Shown here piece by piece: positions 22,795 to 37,200 of a DNA stretch of 64,000 bases (the first letter of the stretch is position 1; every line of letters begins with the position of its first letter). The DNA comes from Diphasiastrum complanatum (lineage: Eukaryota; Streptophyta; Lycopodiopsida; Lycopodiales; Lycopodiaceae), in assembly GCA_029204225.1 (NCBI GenBank), contig MU832031.1, forward strand, positions 26,694-90,693. Reading direction: 5' to 3'. The notes under the pieces were generated by a model. That model saw nothing but the letters and a program-made list of their open reading frames with translations, ran no database searches and was not told the DNA's origin. Position numbers and translations under genes: made by a program.

Positions 22795-24600
22795 CTATGA
22801 GGTTCTGGAGAGACAGTACTATAACCTGTCGCAAGTGATAGAGGGAGCAAAGGACGAACACAAAAATGAAGATTTTCGAGTTGTTTCTCATTCGAACGAC
22901 GAATCTGAAGAAGAAAGATTCGAGCGGCAGCCTACTGCTACAGTTCTTATAAACCAAGATGGTTCCGGACCGAGCAGAGCAGACAAAGGCAAAGGCATTG
23001 TTATCCAAGGAGGATCTCCCAGAAGGTCGACAAGATCACGAAGAGCGCTAGCAAGATATGTGCCAGGTAGCTCAGCTTCCATGTCAGAAGAGTTCTGCAG
23101 ATTCAGTGGTGAACCACAGACTTTCGAGGAGGCGATTGAATGTCCAGAGAAGGACAAATGGATCCAAGCCATGAACGAAGAGATGGAGTCCATGAGGAAG
23201 AATCAGGTATGGACGTTGTAGCCATTACCACATAAGCGCAAGATTGTCAAATGCAAACGAGTTTTCAATCTCAAATACGGACCAGATGGGAATGTGACGA
23301 AATACGTCTGTTATTTGCATATGCAGCAGCAGCTTATGACCTCAGGATCCACATTGTGGACGAGAAGATAGCCTTCTTGCATGGCGAATTAGATGAAGAG
23401 ATCTATATGGATCAACCCCCAGGATATTTCTCAAAATCACTTCCTAACTATGCATGCAGAATGCATAGAAGCATCTACGGTCTGAAACAATTAGCCCGAC
23501 AATGGTACAAGAAGAAAGATCAAGCCCTGCAATCACTAGGATTCAAGCCTCTGTTGGCTAATTCCAATGTATATGTCAGAGTTATAGATGGGCAGATCAT
23601 CATTGTGGCTGTATACGTGGACGACACTCTGATACTTTGCAGGAGTTAGCAGCTAATTGCTGAAGTGAAGATAGACATCTCGAAACATTTCGAGATCGTG
23701 GATCTGGGAGATGCCAGGTGTTACCTAGGCTTACAATTTGAAAGGACTACAAGGGAGGTAAGCTATACCTTCACCAGTCCAGATACACCCAGAAGATCCT
23801 AGAGGACTTTGGGATGCTGAACTGCAAAGGAGCGAATACTCCAATGCTCGCAGGGACGGTGCTGACAAACGATGACTGTCCAAGGACTGGGGAAGAGAGA
23901 GAACAAATGCAGCTCACACCTTATAGGAAGCTGATAGGATCATTGATGTACCTTGCAGACAACACACGCCCTGACATTGCTTATGCAGTGTTCAGGATGA
24001 GCCAATTCTGCACAAATCCAGGCTCGACACATTGGAAGATTGCAAAGCAAATTTTGCAATATCTTCAATTGACGAGGGATTATGGGTTGTGTTATTGTCG
24101 TGATGTAGGTTTCAGGATGCTTTCCTACATCAACGCTAGTTGGGCATCCCTCAAGGACGATTGTTAAAGCGTCTCAGGAGGATGCACCATCGCATCAGGA
24201 GCAGCAGTTCTCTGGGTCAGCAAGAAGCAGACCGTTGTAGCCCAGTCATCCTGCGAAGCAGAGTACATTGCAGCAGCAAAGATGGCCAATGAGATAATCT
24301 GGCTAAGGCAGTTCCTGGACGAATTAGGCGAAACAAGGAACGAGCCTCTGGTCTTGCAGATGGACAACACCTCTGCAATACACTTGATGAAAGATCTTTT
24401 GTTCCATTCCAAAACAAAACACATCGTCATCAAGTATCACTTGATCAGAGATCTAATTGAAAAGAAGATGCTGCAGACCACCTTCATCGAAACGAAAGAC
24501 ATGGTTGCTGACATCTTCACCAAATCCCTAGACAAAGGACTTTTTGAGATACAGAGGAGCAGTCTCGGGATCATAAAGCTATCATGCTTTCAGAGGGAGA
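22795..24600 (+). pseudogene. Copia pol remnant: integrase-RT linker, reverse transcriptase, RNase H
   Basis: Begins directly after the 5' LTR, with no primer site, gag, protease or integrase core. Order: acidic linker (22795-23080); RT start (FEEAIECPEKDKWIQAMNEE, 23122-23220, then a TAG); RT core with YMDQPPGY, IYGLKQLARQWY and the catalytic YVDD at about 23614-23625; RT end (GSLMYLADNTRPDIAY); RNase H (TVVAQSSCEAEYIAA; QMDNTSAIHLMKD; TKHIVIKYHLIRD; DMVADIFTKSLDKG). Stops or frameshifts occur near 23220, 23280, 23647, 23800 and 24165. The polypurine tract is AGAGGGAGA at 24592-24600. Confidence 0.88.
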
Positions 24601-25360
24601 TGAAGAAACAAAATGTTTCTGTTTACAAAGCCTTGCTAGCTTTCAGCCCTCCGCCTGACAAAAAAATGTTTGCGAACACGAAAGGCACGAAGCACAAAAG
24701 TTTCGCAAACACCTGACGGGAAGACACGAACACAAAAGATTCGCGAACGAGAATCTTTTGCGGTCCAACACGAGAAAGTCAGACGACGGAAACGAAACCA
24801 ACGACGCGACACGAAAATGTCACAAAAGACTTTCTGCCCTCACGCTCCAAAGAGTACCAGCAAAGATCATAGAAGTACAGATGTCTGATTTGATGGCATG
24901 ACGTCAGCGGATACACTCTAGGTCGTGGCTAATCTGCCACTCTTGTAATTTCCTGATTAGTTGTAGATGCTTAATCACTCTAATCTTAAAGTTACATAGA
25001 GTGACTATATACTTACTGGATATACTTGACGCTACAGGCAGATATAGATGAAGTAGTCTGATGCTAGTAAGCAATCAAGACGAAAATACAGACAAGAAGT
25101 CCGCCTGCGTGCGAGACGTGTTCTGTGATCAGGATCCATAGAGATCCACAAGTTCGCTAGTAAGCAAGACATCCATTTGTGAGAGAACTGTATTTCTCTC
25201 ACGCCAACGCACTGTGCGTGGATCTGCATGCAGTGCTTGAAGAATCAAGAAAAAATCAATAGATGATCTTGTAGCCATTGTGCACATGTCTTCTTTTATG
25301 ATGTATGATGTGTCTGCTGTTATTCGTGTGTCTGATTCTCCCATTCATTTCAATTTCGCA
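24601..25360 (+). repeat. 3' LTR of the same Copia element (760 bp)
   Basis: Runs from TGAAGAAACAAAATG to TTCAATTTCGCA. A TATA box (GACTATATACTTAC) lies at about 25002. A perfect 9-bp stem with an 8-nt loop (AAAAGATTC...GAATCTTTT) spans 24734-24759. The next 5 bp (CATTG) do not match the 5 bp left of the 5' LTR (GCAAA), so no target-site duplication is visible. Confidence 0.85.
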
Positions 25361-28300
25361 CATTGGTTGAATTTGTTGAATGCTACATTAAATTTATAAA
25401 CGTAGATCAGCAGTGCCTGACTACATTCTAGAGGACCGTAGGAGTGATTCAGCTAGCAGTGTCCAGCGATCGCATCTGAACTCCATCCGAATCGCATTGA
25501 GTCGTGGTTGCTTCGCTTTCGCGACAGTTTCACAATTGTTTCGCTACCACGAAGAGATTCAAACTCTCATCAACCAAATTGCAAGTGATGCACCATAATC
25601 CAAAATCCTCAGCCTAATGGTTTTTTAGGTCCAATAATATTGAGAGTTACAAATTGTGAGGTCCAATCATGTTAAGAGGTCACAACATACTTTTTTAGAG
25701 TAAGAACTCGAGCTATCACGATATGGAGTAGAACTTTTTGTGTCATTGAACTCTTGCATCTTCTCTCTACCCGAGAGCTCTCATTTTTTTTCTCTACCCG
25801 AGAGTTGGATTATTTTCTCTCTCTAAAATCTTGCATAACACTTAGTTTTTTCACTCACATGTATGAAACTTGCTTGTCTTTTATGGATGATTACTTTTTG
25901 TGTACAAGAGCTCTTGCCAAAATCCAAATCTTGTTTGATAGCATTGTAAACTCCGAGTTGATCAAGATTGATTTAGTGTGCAATCTCTCATGCATGTAGG
26001 TCATAGTAGATAATTTCAAGGTCCTTAAATGCTCATTTTTAACAAAACTGAAGACATGGCATCCTGTCTCTTCTTTTGGTGTCTCTATAAAACAACGGCA
26101 AACACGTGTTAAATCATTTGTATGAGTGAGTGCTTGCTTGGTTTCACCATATTACACCTCACCTATCATCCAACAAAATTGGCTCAATTGGTCAACTTGG
26201 CATCCAAAGTTCTTTTGTCCCTAGGTTAAAGACCCCCTTGGAACCAAGATGCATATTACACCTCACTTGAGTTGAGTGCAACACAATACCGCTCTCATGA
26301 GTCTTTATTGTCAACTTTCCTTGAAAATCCAAGAGTGAACAAGTGCCAAAATAAAGCTTTTTCAACTTCCTTTGCATGATCAAAATCTAATCTTGTGTGG
26401 CTTGGACAGTCTCTATAAGTATTGCTAAAGACTCTTGATCCTTAAATGTCAACAAATTGCCAACGATAAGATTCTACTTCTTAGACTTTGCATAACAAAC
26501 AATATATTGAGCACTTTAACATTGTTCAAGATCACTTTTAGGCCTTTAACATGATCATACATAAGATTAATGAGCACTATTTCATTTTCAAGAACCAAAT
26601 GATACAAAACAATAAGCATAGTCTCATCACAAATTGGCAATTTCGACTCAAATGACATAATTTTTCTCAAACATGATATGAGATGAACAAGGTAAGATAT
26701 GCATTTCGGTTTTCAAGGAAGTCTCGAACTTGGAACCAAAGAAACTTTGATACCAAGAAACCAACCCCATTGGATGAGTAAGGTAAGATACAAATGCACT
26801 CCCTTGCTAATCCTTCACTCTTACTCAGATCTTCATAAGGCTACAAAAATAGGTCACTTTTGCTTTGAACAAGGTGGTCTTTTTCAAATTCCTTTTTGGT
26901 GTCTCCTTGTTCTATATTGCCAACCTCCTCTTGGTGTTCATTAAGTACTTCAAGATCAACCACATGATTTTTCATAAGGACATCATGGCCTTTGTTCATC
27001 ACAAGATTTTCATATCTAAAAGCACCTCCCTTTCAATATGGAACATTCCCAGTAATTATCCCCAACCTATTATTTATAATAAAAAATAAAGAAACCATAT
27101 TGAATTATTTTGGCAACAAAATCATTCAAACAATAACCTATTTAGCTCATGAAGGGTTATTCTTGTCTCCAGTCTTGAAAAGGGACTATTTTACGTGTGT
27201 CTGTTCATTGGCGATTAAACCCCCCAAGGAAGGATTGAATAGGTCTCTCATTTTTGTCATCTGATTCGACAAGTCTAGAACGTCTGTTTGGTTCTGAAAT
27301 GCTCTTAGCGTTTTTCCAATGATTTGTTCTTATTTGGAGCTATTGTTTTGAAGGCTTTGCCATAGAGTGTTTGCTTAGATCTGCATCTTGGTTTATGTAT
27401 GACGTGCAAAAATGGACTTCATTTGTCCCTTTCCTTCAGTAGATAATATTGATGTAATATCAATTTAGATTCCTATATTTGTTGGTTTTCTTACCATATA
27501 AATCTGTTTAATCGCCCTTTGACATTAAATCCCACCATTGAACTATGCCCCAAAAACAGCTTCACGATCTAATAGCATGGCCTAGCGGTTGACAATTTTC
27601 TCCATCTAGGTTGGCCCATGCACATGGGAAGGGATATATGAGAAAAGAAAAAGACCACACTTCTTGAACCTTAAATGAAGGGTTAACATGAAGAGAATTC
27701 AAAAAAACATGAAATTCGAAAACTGAAAGATGGAATTATAGCCAGATGGTAAATTGAGATCAAACTGACATTAAACAGACCAGGCATGCTGAAGACTGCA
27801 AGCCACAAATCTGTTTGGCCTGAAGATGCAAAAATGCGTGAAAATGTGTGAAAATGCAAAAATATGGCACCTCAACCTCTTACCTTTAAATGCTCGAAAA
27901 CATTAGCTAGGGAGAATAGGACTATGTTAGACCAAAAAAATTGACTAGTTCAACAAACATTGTCTCACTGCTAAATTTATAATAGCAAAACATTGAGCAA
28001 CCAGAGCTTGAGATTGCACAAACAACAAAGCAACTAGTAATGTGGGGTCAGATGTTCAGTTAAGAATCATTTATTATTGAGCATTGTGACGTACATATTT
28101 GAAGCTTGAAAGCTTGCTCATTATGATACAGAGTTCAGCTTTAGAAGAACAGGCATATAAGAGCTCACTGTTAGAAGTACAATTTTGGCTTAATGATAAA
28201 AAATAATCAAGGTTGACAAAATTATACCCAAGCTTCACTGCAAGGAATACTACACATGCAGCACTCTCATGAAAGAACTTAGGCCACTTTCACAGAATGA

Positions 28301-28419
28301 GCCTAAAGGCTCAAAGAATTTATGTGATGGACATCATAATTTGATGTCTGTCATTGCTTATTCCTGAATTATTGAACTTTCCTGCTGCTAGTGCAATATT
28401 AAATTGCCTTCTATGCTGA
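25361..28419. other. Region downstream of FUM1, no gene recognised
   Basis: AT-rich with fortuitous short frames. The part nearest 28419 is the fumarase 3' UTR. CGAGAGTT/CGAGAGCTCTC short repeats occur near 25770-25806. No retroelement domain seen. Confidence 0.55.
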
Positions 28420-28506
28420 TCAATCCGAGGGTCCAATCATCTTCTCAGGAACAACCAGTTCCTCAAATTCCTTCGCTGTTAGAACTTCAAGTTTCAATGC
28501 AGCATC
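28420..28506 (-). CDS. FUM1: FUM1 exon 17 (stop)
   Basis: 87 nt, residues 467-494 and TGA at 28422-28420. It ends [14 protein letters not shown], the usual plant fumarase C-terminus. Acceptor ATGCAG. AATAAG-like AT-rich motifs lie below 28360 on the minus strand, but I cannot place the polyA site. Confidence 0.95.
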   Translation of the reverse strand, partial: DAALKLEVLTAKEFEELVVPEKMIGPSD

Positions 28507-30393
28507 CTGCATTCAAAACAAAAAGGACCATAATATCCAGTTTGCCAAAGCCTCCAGCAACATCTGTAAAAGAAACTGAGTTGAGCTCAAAAAGTAGCTA
28601 AACCAAGAGAAAAACAATGGACTCAAGTGCTGACTAGCACATTTCATACTGCTGCAGCAAGAACAGTAAAACACTGCACTTGCATGCCATCAACCTTGAA
28701 GAGAATCAAATCCAAAGGTGATAATGCTGGTTCAATCTTCAAAACACTCTTTTGTAGTGAAAGTGTATTGAGACTTCACACTGTCCACAGGTTGCTAGTG
28801 AAGCTGCTGTTATCCTAAAGCCTACATTAACCGCACCATTATTTTGAGAATACTGTCAAAAAAATCCAGTCCCTAGGCATGGAATGCTTCACACAGATTT
28901 TATGATAAAATTAGATTGCCGAATTTATTTTCAAAGAATCTGTCTGCTTGAGTGACCAATGTTCTGCTGGAGGTGTTACATCAAGATCTGCCTGAACCTA
29001 AACCGTCTACCTCATAGATGTGTTCGACCTAAAGATCTCCTAAAATTCTGTTCAAAGTCTTCTTGATGAAGGCCAGTTGCTCAGTTTTTCATTAAATGTT
29101 GCACTTTGAGCTGCACTTCTTTCTCCTCATCAAGTTCATCCAAGAAAGCATATGCACATGATCACATTGACACATACACTTTGTGTAGATGCCAGCTTTC
29201 TATGTATTTTACTTGATCAAAATCAAGCACAAAGAGAAGATATATTGGAGACAAATCTGTAAATATGACTGAAATTCCAATATTGCAAGTCAGTATAGTG
29301 TGATGTCTCTATATGGTCATATAGCAACAGCTCAAATGCTACTAAGTCTGAGCAGTTCATCATCGGTTTTAATCCTATAGATAATGGAATCCATTAGACT
29401 GCCTTGTTTTGGGATTATGGCAGAATGATTTGAAGTTACAACTGCCAGATTACCAGACAATGCTATCAAGTCAGATCACCCTAACCTGACTGAAAGCAAT
29501 GTGATTTCCATGTGATTCGTCTAAACTATATGGTTCAAACCTGTATACTATACAGAAACATTTGACAAAAGGAAGATTTCTGCCCATTCAAGATTTGGAA
29601 GCCTGCACCAGGAGAACGCTTGAAATAACTCGTTAGCTGCTCAAAAAACTTCTTAAATTGCTCCATATTCGTGGTTGAAGAAGAAGATAAGCCTTTTGAA
29701 GACATTCAGAAATCAATTCATGTATCATGTATTGATTATAAAAAGTGAATGTTTCTATATGTGAAAGTTTGTGAGTCTCCCATTTACAACTAGCAGAACA
29801 TAGTAATATCATATTTTTATCAGGTATTATAGAAATTATGCCTTGGAAGACAAGCACTCTATAAATAAAATGCTGCATGCTCTATATAGCATTGTTCAAG
29901 ACTAGAGCTATAGTCATCTTAATAATACCTTTAGTGTTGTTCCTTCCTTGTGGGCTTTCTTTGCTACAGCTGCAGCTTTGTCATACCCAATTTTCTGCAC
30001 AGATCAGATCATGCACATAGCTAGATTGGCATCAAAATGTTACTTGAGTCTCGTTAAATACAAATAGAATACATTGCAAAAACTAAACTCCTCAAACTTG
30101 CAAACCTTTGAACTTACCGGATTTAAGGCTGTCACCAACATTAGTGACTGCAAAAGTTTACCAAAACTGATAAAAATTAGAATTCAACCTAATTCCTTGT
30201 CTCCTACAAATAAAATGATGCCAATCAAAGGTATTGTTGTGCATTTAGAAATTTTCCACCTCGTGAACTAGTTGTGCAATGCGGCCCTCATTTGCTTTGA
30301 TGCCAACAACGCAGTTCTTTCTGAATGATTCAGCAGCATCACCTAAAAGTCGCAAGGACTAGGTTGCACAAGACAACACCATAAACACCATTA

Positions 30394-30458
<65 letters not shown>

Positions 30459-30565
30459 GATGGTGGCGCCCTCCCGATCCCCTGCTGACGCCCTACTGAC
30501 CTGACCCTGCTGACGCCCTGCTGACACCTCTCCCTCTGCTGATCCACCTGCTGACGCCCTGCTGA

Positions 30566-30622
<57 letters not shown>

Positions 30623-33600
30623 TGCTCCTTCACCCTGCTGTCCAACCCTCCTACCTCCTCGATGGCACCTCCTCGTTCCACTGCTGCCGCCCGTCGCCCA
30701 TCACGCTCCCCTCCTACCCTCGCTACCATCTCCCCCCTCCCCCTCGTTGATCACACACCCCCTACCCCTGCTGTCGCCCCCCCCCCCCCCCCTACCTCCA
30801 CCCCCGATGTAGATGCTGCTGCCACCTTCCCTACTCCCACCTCCATTGCTGCTCCTGCAGCTGCTACCCCTGCTGCCTCCCCCCTAACCTCCACCCCCGA
30901 TGTAGCTCCTCCCCCTGCTGCCGCCTACCCTACTCCCACCTCCATCGCTGCTGCTGCAGCTACTCCCCCTGTTGTCACCTCCCCTACTTCCACCTCCATA
31001 GCAGCAGCAACTGCTATGGCCTCCCCTCCCTCCCCCTGCTATGGCCTCCCCTACCTCCACCCCTCCCGCTGCAGATGTGCCCCCCCCTGCTGTCATCTCC
31101 CCCACCCCCGCCCTCCCTGCTACAGCAGTGCCGCCCCCTACTGTCACCTCCCCTACACTCCCCTCCCTCGTTGCATCTGAGCCACCCCCTGCTGCCACCT
31201 CCCCTACATCCACCCTCCTTGCTGATTGCATATCGTTGATCTGGATACTGGTATCAATATTGGCACCACCTCAACCCTACCTGCAGTTCTGGATCCCATT
31301 CTTCCTACTCCGCCCATCGCTAGCTCACAACCTATAGCTAACATCCCATATACGCCCTCCAAATCAACTGAATTGTTCTCTTCTTGGCAGATTGATCAAA
31401 TCAGGGCCAATTTCCAGACTTTGCGGCAAGAAATCTTGCAGTTGAAAGGAACGGTTACGTCCTTGCGTCTACCACCAATATGATACAGGAACTAGAGACA
31501 AAGATGGAAAAGCAGCAAGAAGAGGCCCTTTCTTGGGCATCAGTTTTGAAAAAAGGCACCAAACCAAGCGCCCCTATCTCTTCGGTTATCTCAGCCACCA
31601 TCTCGGAAGAGAAAACACGAGACCAAAAAGCGAACAACATTAGGGTTCGTGGGATTCCGGATACACAGAATGCCTTGGCTGAAGCCAAAAGCTTTCTTGA
31701 CACCACTCTCGGGCCACCTTCCTCACCACCTGTCTCCACTCTGTGGCTACTTTGGCTTTCCCCTCTAAACCTCACCATGAAGACTTCTTGCTCGTCGTCG
31801 TCGTCGTCTTCTTGGATCTTCTGCTTTGTGTTTGTTGCATGCACTTGCTGATCCGGCTACTTCTTCTTGTCGTTGTTGAACTTCAAAATCCAACAGTCCT
31901 GGGGTTTGTCCTCTTGCAATACTTGCAGAAGAGTCTTTTCTTGTTCTGAGCAAGTTGATGATTCTGGACTGCTTCTGATTGTTGTCGTGTCGGATAGCTC
32001 TCTTCTTCTGTTTTTTCCTTGTGTGTTCTTCTTCGAGAATAATGCTTGTGAGTCGTTGATGGAGGACGAGGATACTCCATTCCTTCTTGTCTCCTCCTAC
32101 AGCAGCATGATTATGACTCTAGACAATGTACTTTCTGAGTGTGTGGAAATCATCATCACCCATTTTCATATGAGGATGGCAGGCTGGACAATAACGTCAT
32201 TACAGCGTCAGAGTCTTCGATCACTAAACCTATTGCTGCCATCTACTCAAACAGAGTCTTATATTTATTAATGTGATTTTAAACAGAATCAGCTTCTGTC
32301 ATTCTGAGTGAGAAGAACTTTCTCCTCAGATGCAGATTTGAAGTGACATCCCTCACTTCGTATAGTGTGTTTAATATATCCCAAGCCTCTTTCGAAGATT
32401 GGGCTTGTCTGATGTGGCCAATCTGTGTGTCGGATATGTTAAGAAAGATCAAGGCAAAAACCTTGACATCCCTGAGCTTCCACTTGGAAATGGCTTGCTC
32501 ATCGACACTAGGAATTAGTTTGGTTCCAGCGACTATTTCCCAAAGCTCCTTGGCCATCAGTACTACCCTCATCTTGAATTTAATTCGAACCATCGAGTTC
32601 GTCTAACATTAAAGCAGACTGTGATTGCGAATCCATCTGGAAATTTAGGATGAGTGTATGCAGATAGTAGATTATATGACTGGAAACAATTACAGCAAGT
32701 GTCTATTCTTTATCAGAACAATTTTTCTGATAATGTAAGCCCTAAATCTGCTTCAAAGAATCAGAGAGTAGAATTACTGCTTTAATACCATGTTGGGATT
32801 CGGTGCTAGTACCCGTCGCGACAAGGAGAAGCTAGCAAGGAACGCGCGGAATCGTCGGTGCATGTAACTACGTATATCGGATTCAGACCGACTTCGACAA
32901 ATCGAAGTCTGTCCTACTTGACCACGACTTCGAAGTCACCGGATCGATACGATCGATTCCATAACCATGCACGAATCATATTGGTTTCAGATTTAGCTTT
33001 GCGGAAGCGTATTAGGTGCGGAGTTTAGAGTGACAAATCGACGTATGCTATTAGCCATACAAAACAGCTTAATCTACGAATAAGTTTATCTGCGAGCAAG
33101 AAACGATCAGAACATGAATAAAATGAGCACTCAAGACGATATGCACGGCTTAAATTATTGGAACATTGATAATTCGGTCATGAAGAAAAATACAGTCTGA
33201 ATGCAGACAAAGTCGTGTTCTTCCTGAAACAATACTCTGTAATAACAGAAAGGAAGAACAAAACAGTTGCGCTGTGGATGCTCGATTGATCGACTTGATA
33301 GACGATCGAGCTAACTAAATGTTTGTGGAGCTTAATCGAGCAACTGACAAGTCGCCGGGTATATATACACATGGCTAACTAATTAAAAGAATAGTTAATT
33401 TGTACTTTCAAATAAGGATTAAGGCACTACGTGCTGTTGGCAGTCGCCTTCGGACAGTATCTTTGTCTATTGGAGATTCTGCCCGGTCATGACGAATGTA
33501 CCGCCGATAGTTGGATTGCGGCCGATTGTTCGAGGTTGGCCGAATTTTCGAATCTGGTCAAATGGTCCGAGATGGTCGAACTATCGAGGATGGCCAAACA

Positions 33601-34219
33601 ATCGAGGATAGCCGAATAGTCGAAGGTGTCCGAACAATCGGGGAAACACTGTCACTGATTCCTTTGTATTTCTGCAGACTGTCATAAAACAAGTGTACAC
33701 ACAGCCTCAAAATATGGACTTATTCTCTAGAAGAAGATTGTGGGTAGACCCAGAGTTTGATGACAAGAAGCAAATACTCCTACATATGATCATCTTAGGG
33801 ATCAGAGACAATGTACATGACAACATCTTCCTATAGCTAGAGCATCTAGACGTACTATGAGTGCACATAGTCGGAGATCACAGGCCAGCTAGATTCAGAG
33901 GCATAAACAAAGATGTGCCTAGCGCTCTTCGACAATAGCCGTATCGGTTGCTTCTACCAGCCTACCAGCAAGATCTCACATCACACTTTTTCAGCTGCCT
34001 CCACTAAGATTATACATACATCATATGCAACATATGGTCTTTACACCATTTTGCATTATCTCAGATACGTTATTCTGCTTCCAGATTAGATTAAGACATT
34101 ATGCACTTCTAGTATTTTCACTTATTTCTTGGTGACGTTTTATACGCTCCCTTATCACTCCAGACTTGAGATGTAGTACATCTTATATGGCTTTTGGCAT
34201 CTAAAAGACATTAATACAG

Positions 34220-34293
<74 letters not shown>

Positions 34294-37200
34294 ACGCCAT
34301 AGACAGTCGTACACTCTTGCACACAACATGCATTTGCTTGCTCATCTACTGCAGACTACTAAGCAAAAAAGGTCAAAACTGCAAAAAATATTGATTCACA
34401 CGGCTTCAAATCATCAAAAGTAACTTGTCAAAGTTCAAGCCTGCCAGAGAGATACATTGCAAACCAAAAACACATTGGAGTGAAAACAGTCAACATTAGA
34501 AACTTACTCTATCCAACTAAATAAGAAGGCACCTAAGGTTACAAGCACTTCTGATGTTATCAAACCATAGAAGAAGACCAAAAGGTGCTACAAGCCACAA
34601 ACTCTCTGCCTGAACGCCTACCATGTATATAGATTCAGCTAACCTGATCATATTTCCTAGCTCACATTCCATTAGTTGCAAAAGAAACACTAATTACACT
34701 ACAAGAAGGATTATCTCATAATCTCCTAACTAACCATCACATCCTGCCACTAATCTCCTCTGCTACAACTAATTCATTCTACAAGACACAGGTCGTTGGG
34801 ATGTGCATTGTACTTTCTCCAACAATTAGCCTAAAATATCTGCTATAGACAGTAAGTTTGCCTAGTCAGTCTCCTTAACCAGTTAACTACTAGAACTTCC
34901 CTATAAATAAATTACTATTAGACCATTTTTTAGATTTTTTTTAGAATGAGAAATTGGTCTCTGATAGCACGAGGCTATAGGCCTTCATAAAACAGTTTGG
35001 GAGCTCCAAGAATTGTTTGCAGGCTATGTATGGCTCAATATCGAAGCCAAGTTCCAGAGAAAAGAATCAACTCATTTATCCATGTCACAATTTCTAAATT
35101 ATTGACAGTTTATCTGTAAATTAGGCCACTAAGTTGCCTTTCACAGGTTCATCCCTATCCTCAGTAGTTATCCATGAGTTTGGGACCCAACTAGCATTAA
35201 GAGTGATAATAACTTGCAATAGCTCATGATTCCAAAAAGGATTCCCTCAGCATGCACTTGGTTAACAATCTATTGCTAATAAAGCGGCATACTTTCACCC
35301 TTTTATATGGTTCCCCTATAAAAATTTCAAGGGAAAGTTTTTAAAAAATAGAAACTTTTTTTTTTAGTTCCAGGAAACCCTAGCCCTCATGTTCCGGATC
35401 GCATTCCAAATTGTATGCATGGCAAAACACTGGAAACGGATTGAGCGTAAAATCACCAACGATATTTTCTGAAGCTGGACTTTGGATCTTTTACTTTCAT
35501 TTTCCAGATAAGCCTGCTATCATCATAATTTTCTGCTTTTAAGTCATACCGGTCTGATTCTAGTGACATGAGTGTCTGGTGCATAGTTCCGTAGCATATG
35601 GAACTGGCTCATTCAAAGCTCTGTATAAAATGCATTCTTGTACCCATACATATGGAACGATACATGACCCCCAAAAAATGTCGGCCTAGTGTGAGCATTT
35701 AGCTTGGGTACAAAGGAGAACATACAGCCAGCAGCCAGCTATAGAAAAACTGTTCAATGAATCATCATTTCTGAAAATCAACAACTACCTACCTCAATTT
35801 GAGTACAATTTTGAGAGCAGAAACAAATCCCAAGACCATGAGTGCACACATTTAAATCTGCGACACCACTCGTGGTTTCTAAATTTGCACTCATATTCTT
35901 ATCCCTGAAATTTGAATATGAGTATTAACAGCTTTCAGAAATGAGCCAAATCCAAAACAATTGGATAAAACTCTTTATTAGTGTTCAAATTAGGACTATA
36001 TACCTGGTATATTACAGCAGTGCACTGTGCAACAACGAGGAGAGAAGATATTGGACTTACTAGGATTGTTTATAAAAAACTAAGTGCAAACAGTATAAAC
36101 AATTTCAACTGAATACTCGTACTGTCCTCAACTACATGCACTTACTTGAAGTAAGGAGTTGGCAAGCAAAGGTTTGAAGACGTTTAGCTCAAAATGACCA
36201 TTGGACCCTCCGACAGTGATGGCGACATGATTACCAATCACCTTCAGTGCAGGAAGAACAGTTAGTTTGCATAAATGTACGTGGACTATCCAATATAAAC
36301 ACTTGTCAGTATAGTACGAAACAATAAACTACAGTTAGGAAAGCATACAAAAGTTCACAATGAACCCAATCAAGAAAGCCTCTAAGCACATGTTGACATG
36401 AAAAGCACCTGAGCGCAAACCATTGTCAAAGCTTCGCATTGAGTTGGATTAACCTTTCCCTGAGCACCCAAAAGCAAAAAAACAATCCACAAAATCAGCA
36501 AAAACTAATGCTATGCTGAGATAAGTGACACAAGGTAGCCTTCAACGTGTTCTTTTAAAAGAACTGAGTACATAGACATTCATAATTTAAAAAAATCTAT
36601 CTTATGTGTCCATGTGCACCTGGTGCAATCAAATTAAGACCTCGAGATGAGGGAAGGAGGCATCAAGTAACAGGCCACATTTTGGCAACTGCTTCATTGA
36701 GAAATTGCACAGTGACAGCAAGCCTACTATCATATGAGAAAAAGTAAACTTTCTGAAAACTTGGTTTGATAAATCTTCCTAAGAAAGTGAACAAATTCAT
36801 GAATAGCAGAACTCAAAAAGATTATCCCATAAATGTAAAAGTGATCTGAAACTCAAGAGTTAACATCCTTAACTTAGCCCATATCTCTCTTTTTGTGTGA
36901 TGCCTGCCACTAATTTCACAAGGATGTCAGATGCATCCATCAAGTCAAATAGCCACTGAGAAGGTTGGGATTGAGAGATTTGTCCATGTCGGGATGGACT
37001 ACACAAAAAAATGATGTGGATGCAGCATACATCTTAAGAATTATACTATCTAAACATCTTATTCCATACTAACCTTTTGAACTTAGAAAATATTAAAGGT
37101 TTGTACTGTACAAATGCTTTAGGACATAATTTGTAGTGAATGGCTGATCAACATAAAGAACAAATGGAAGAACCAATGACACTAGCTATGGTGTGAAACA

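Noticed and set aside
27575-27640. tRNA-like A box (TGGCCTAGCGGTT)
   Set aside because: No B box or pairing acceptor stem follows, so it is not a tRNA gene.
30339-30729. Arg-Glu repeat proteins on the minus strand
   Set aside because: They are translations of (TC)n microsatellites.
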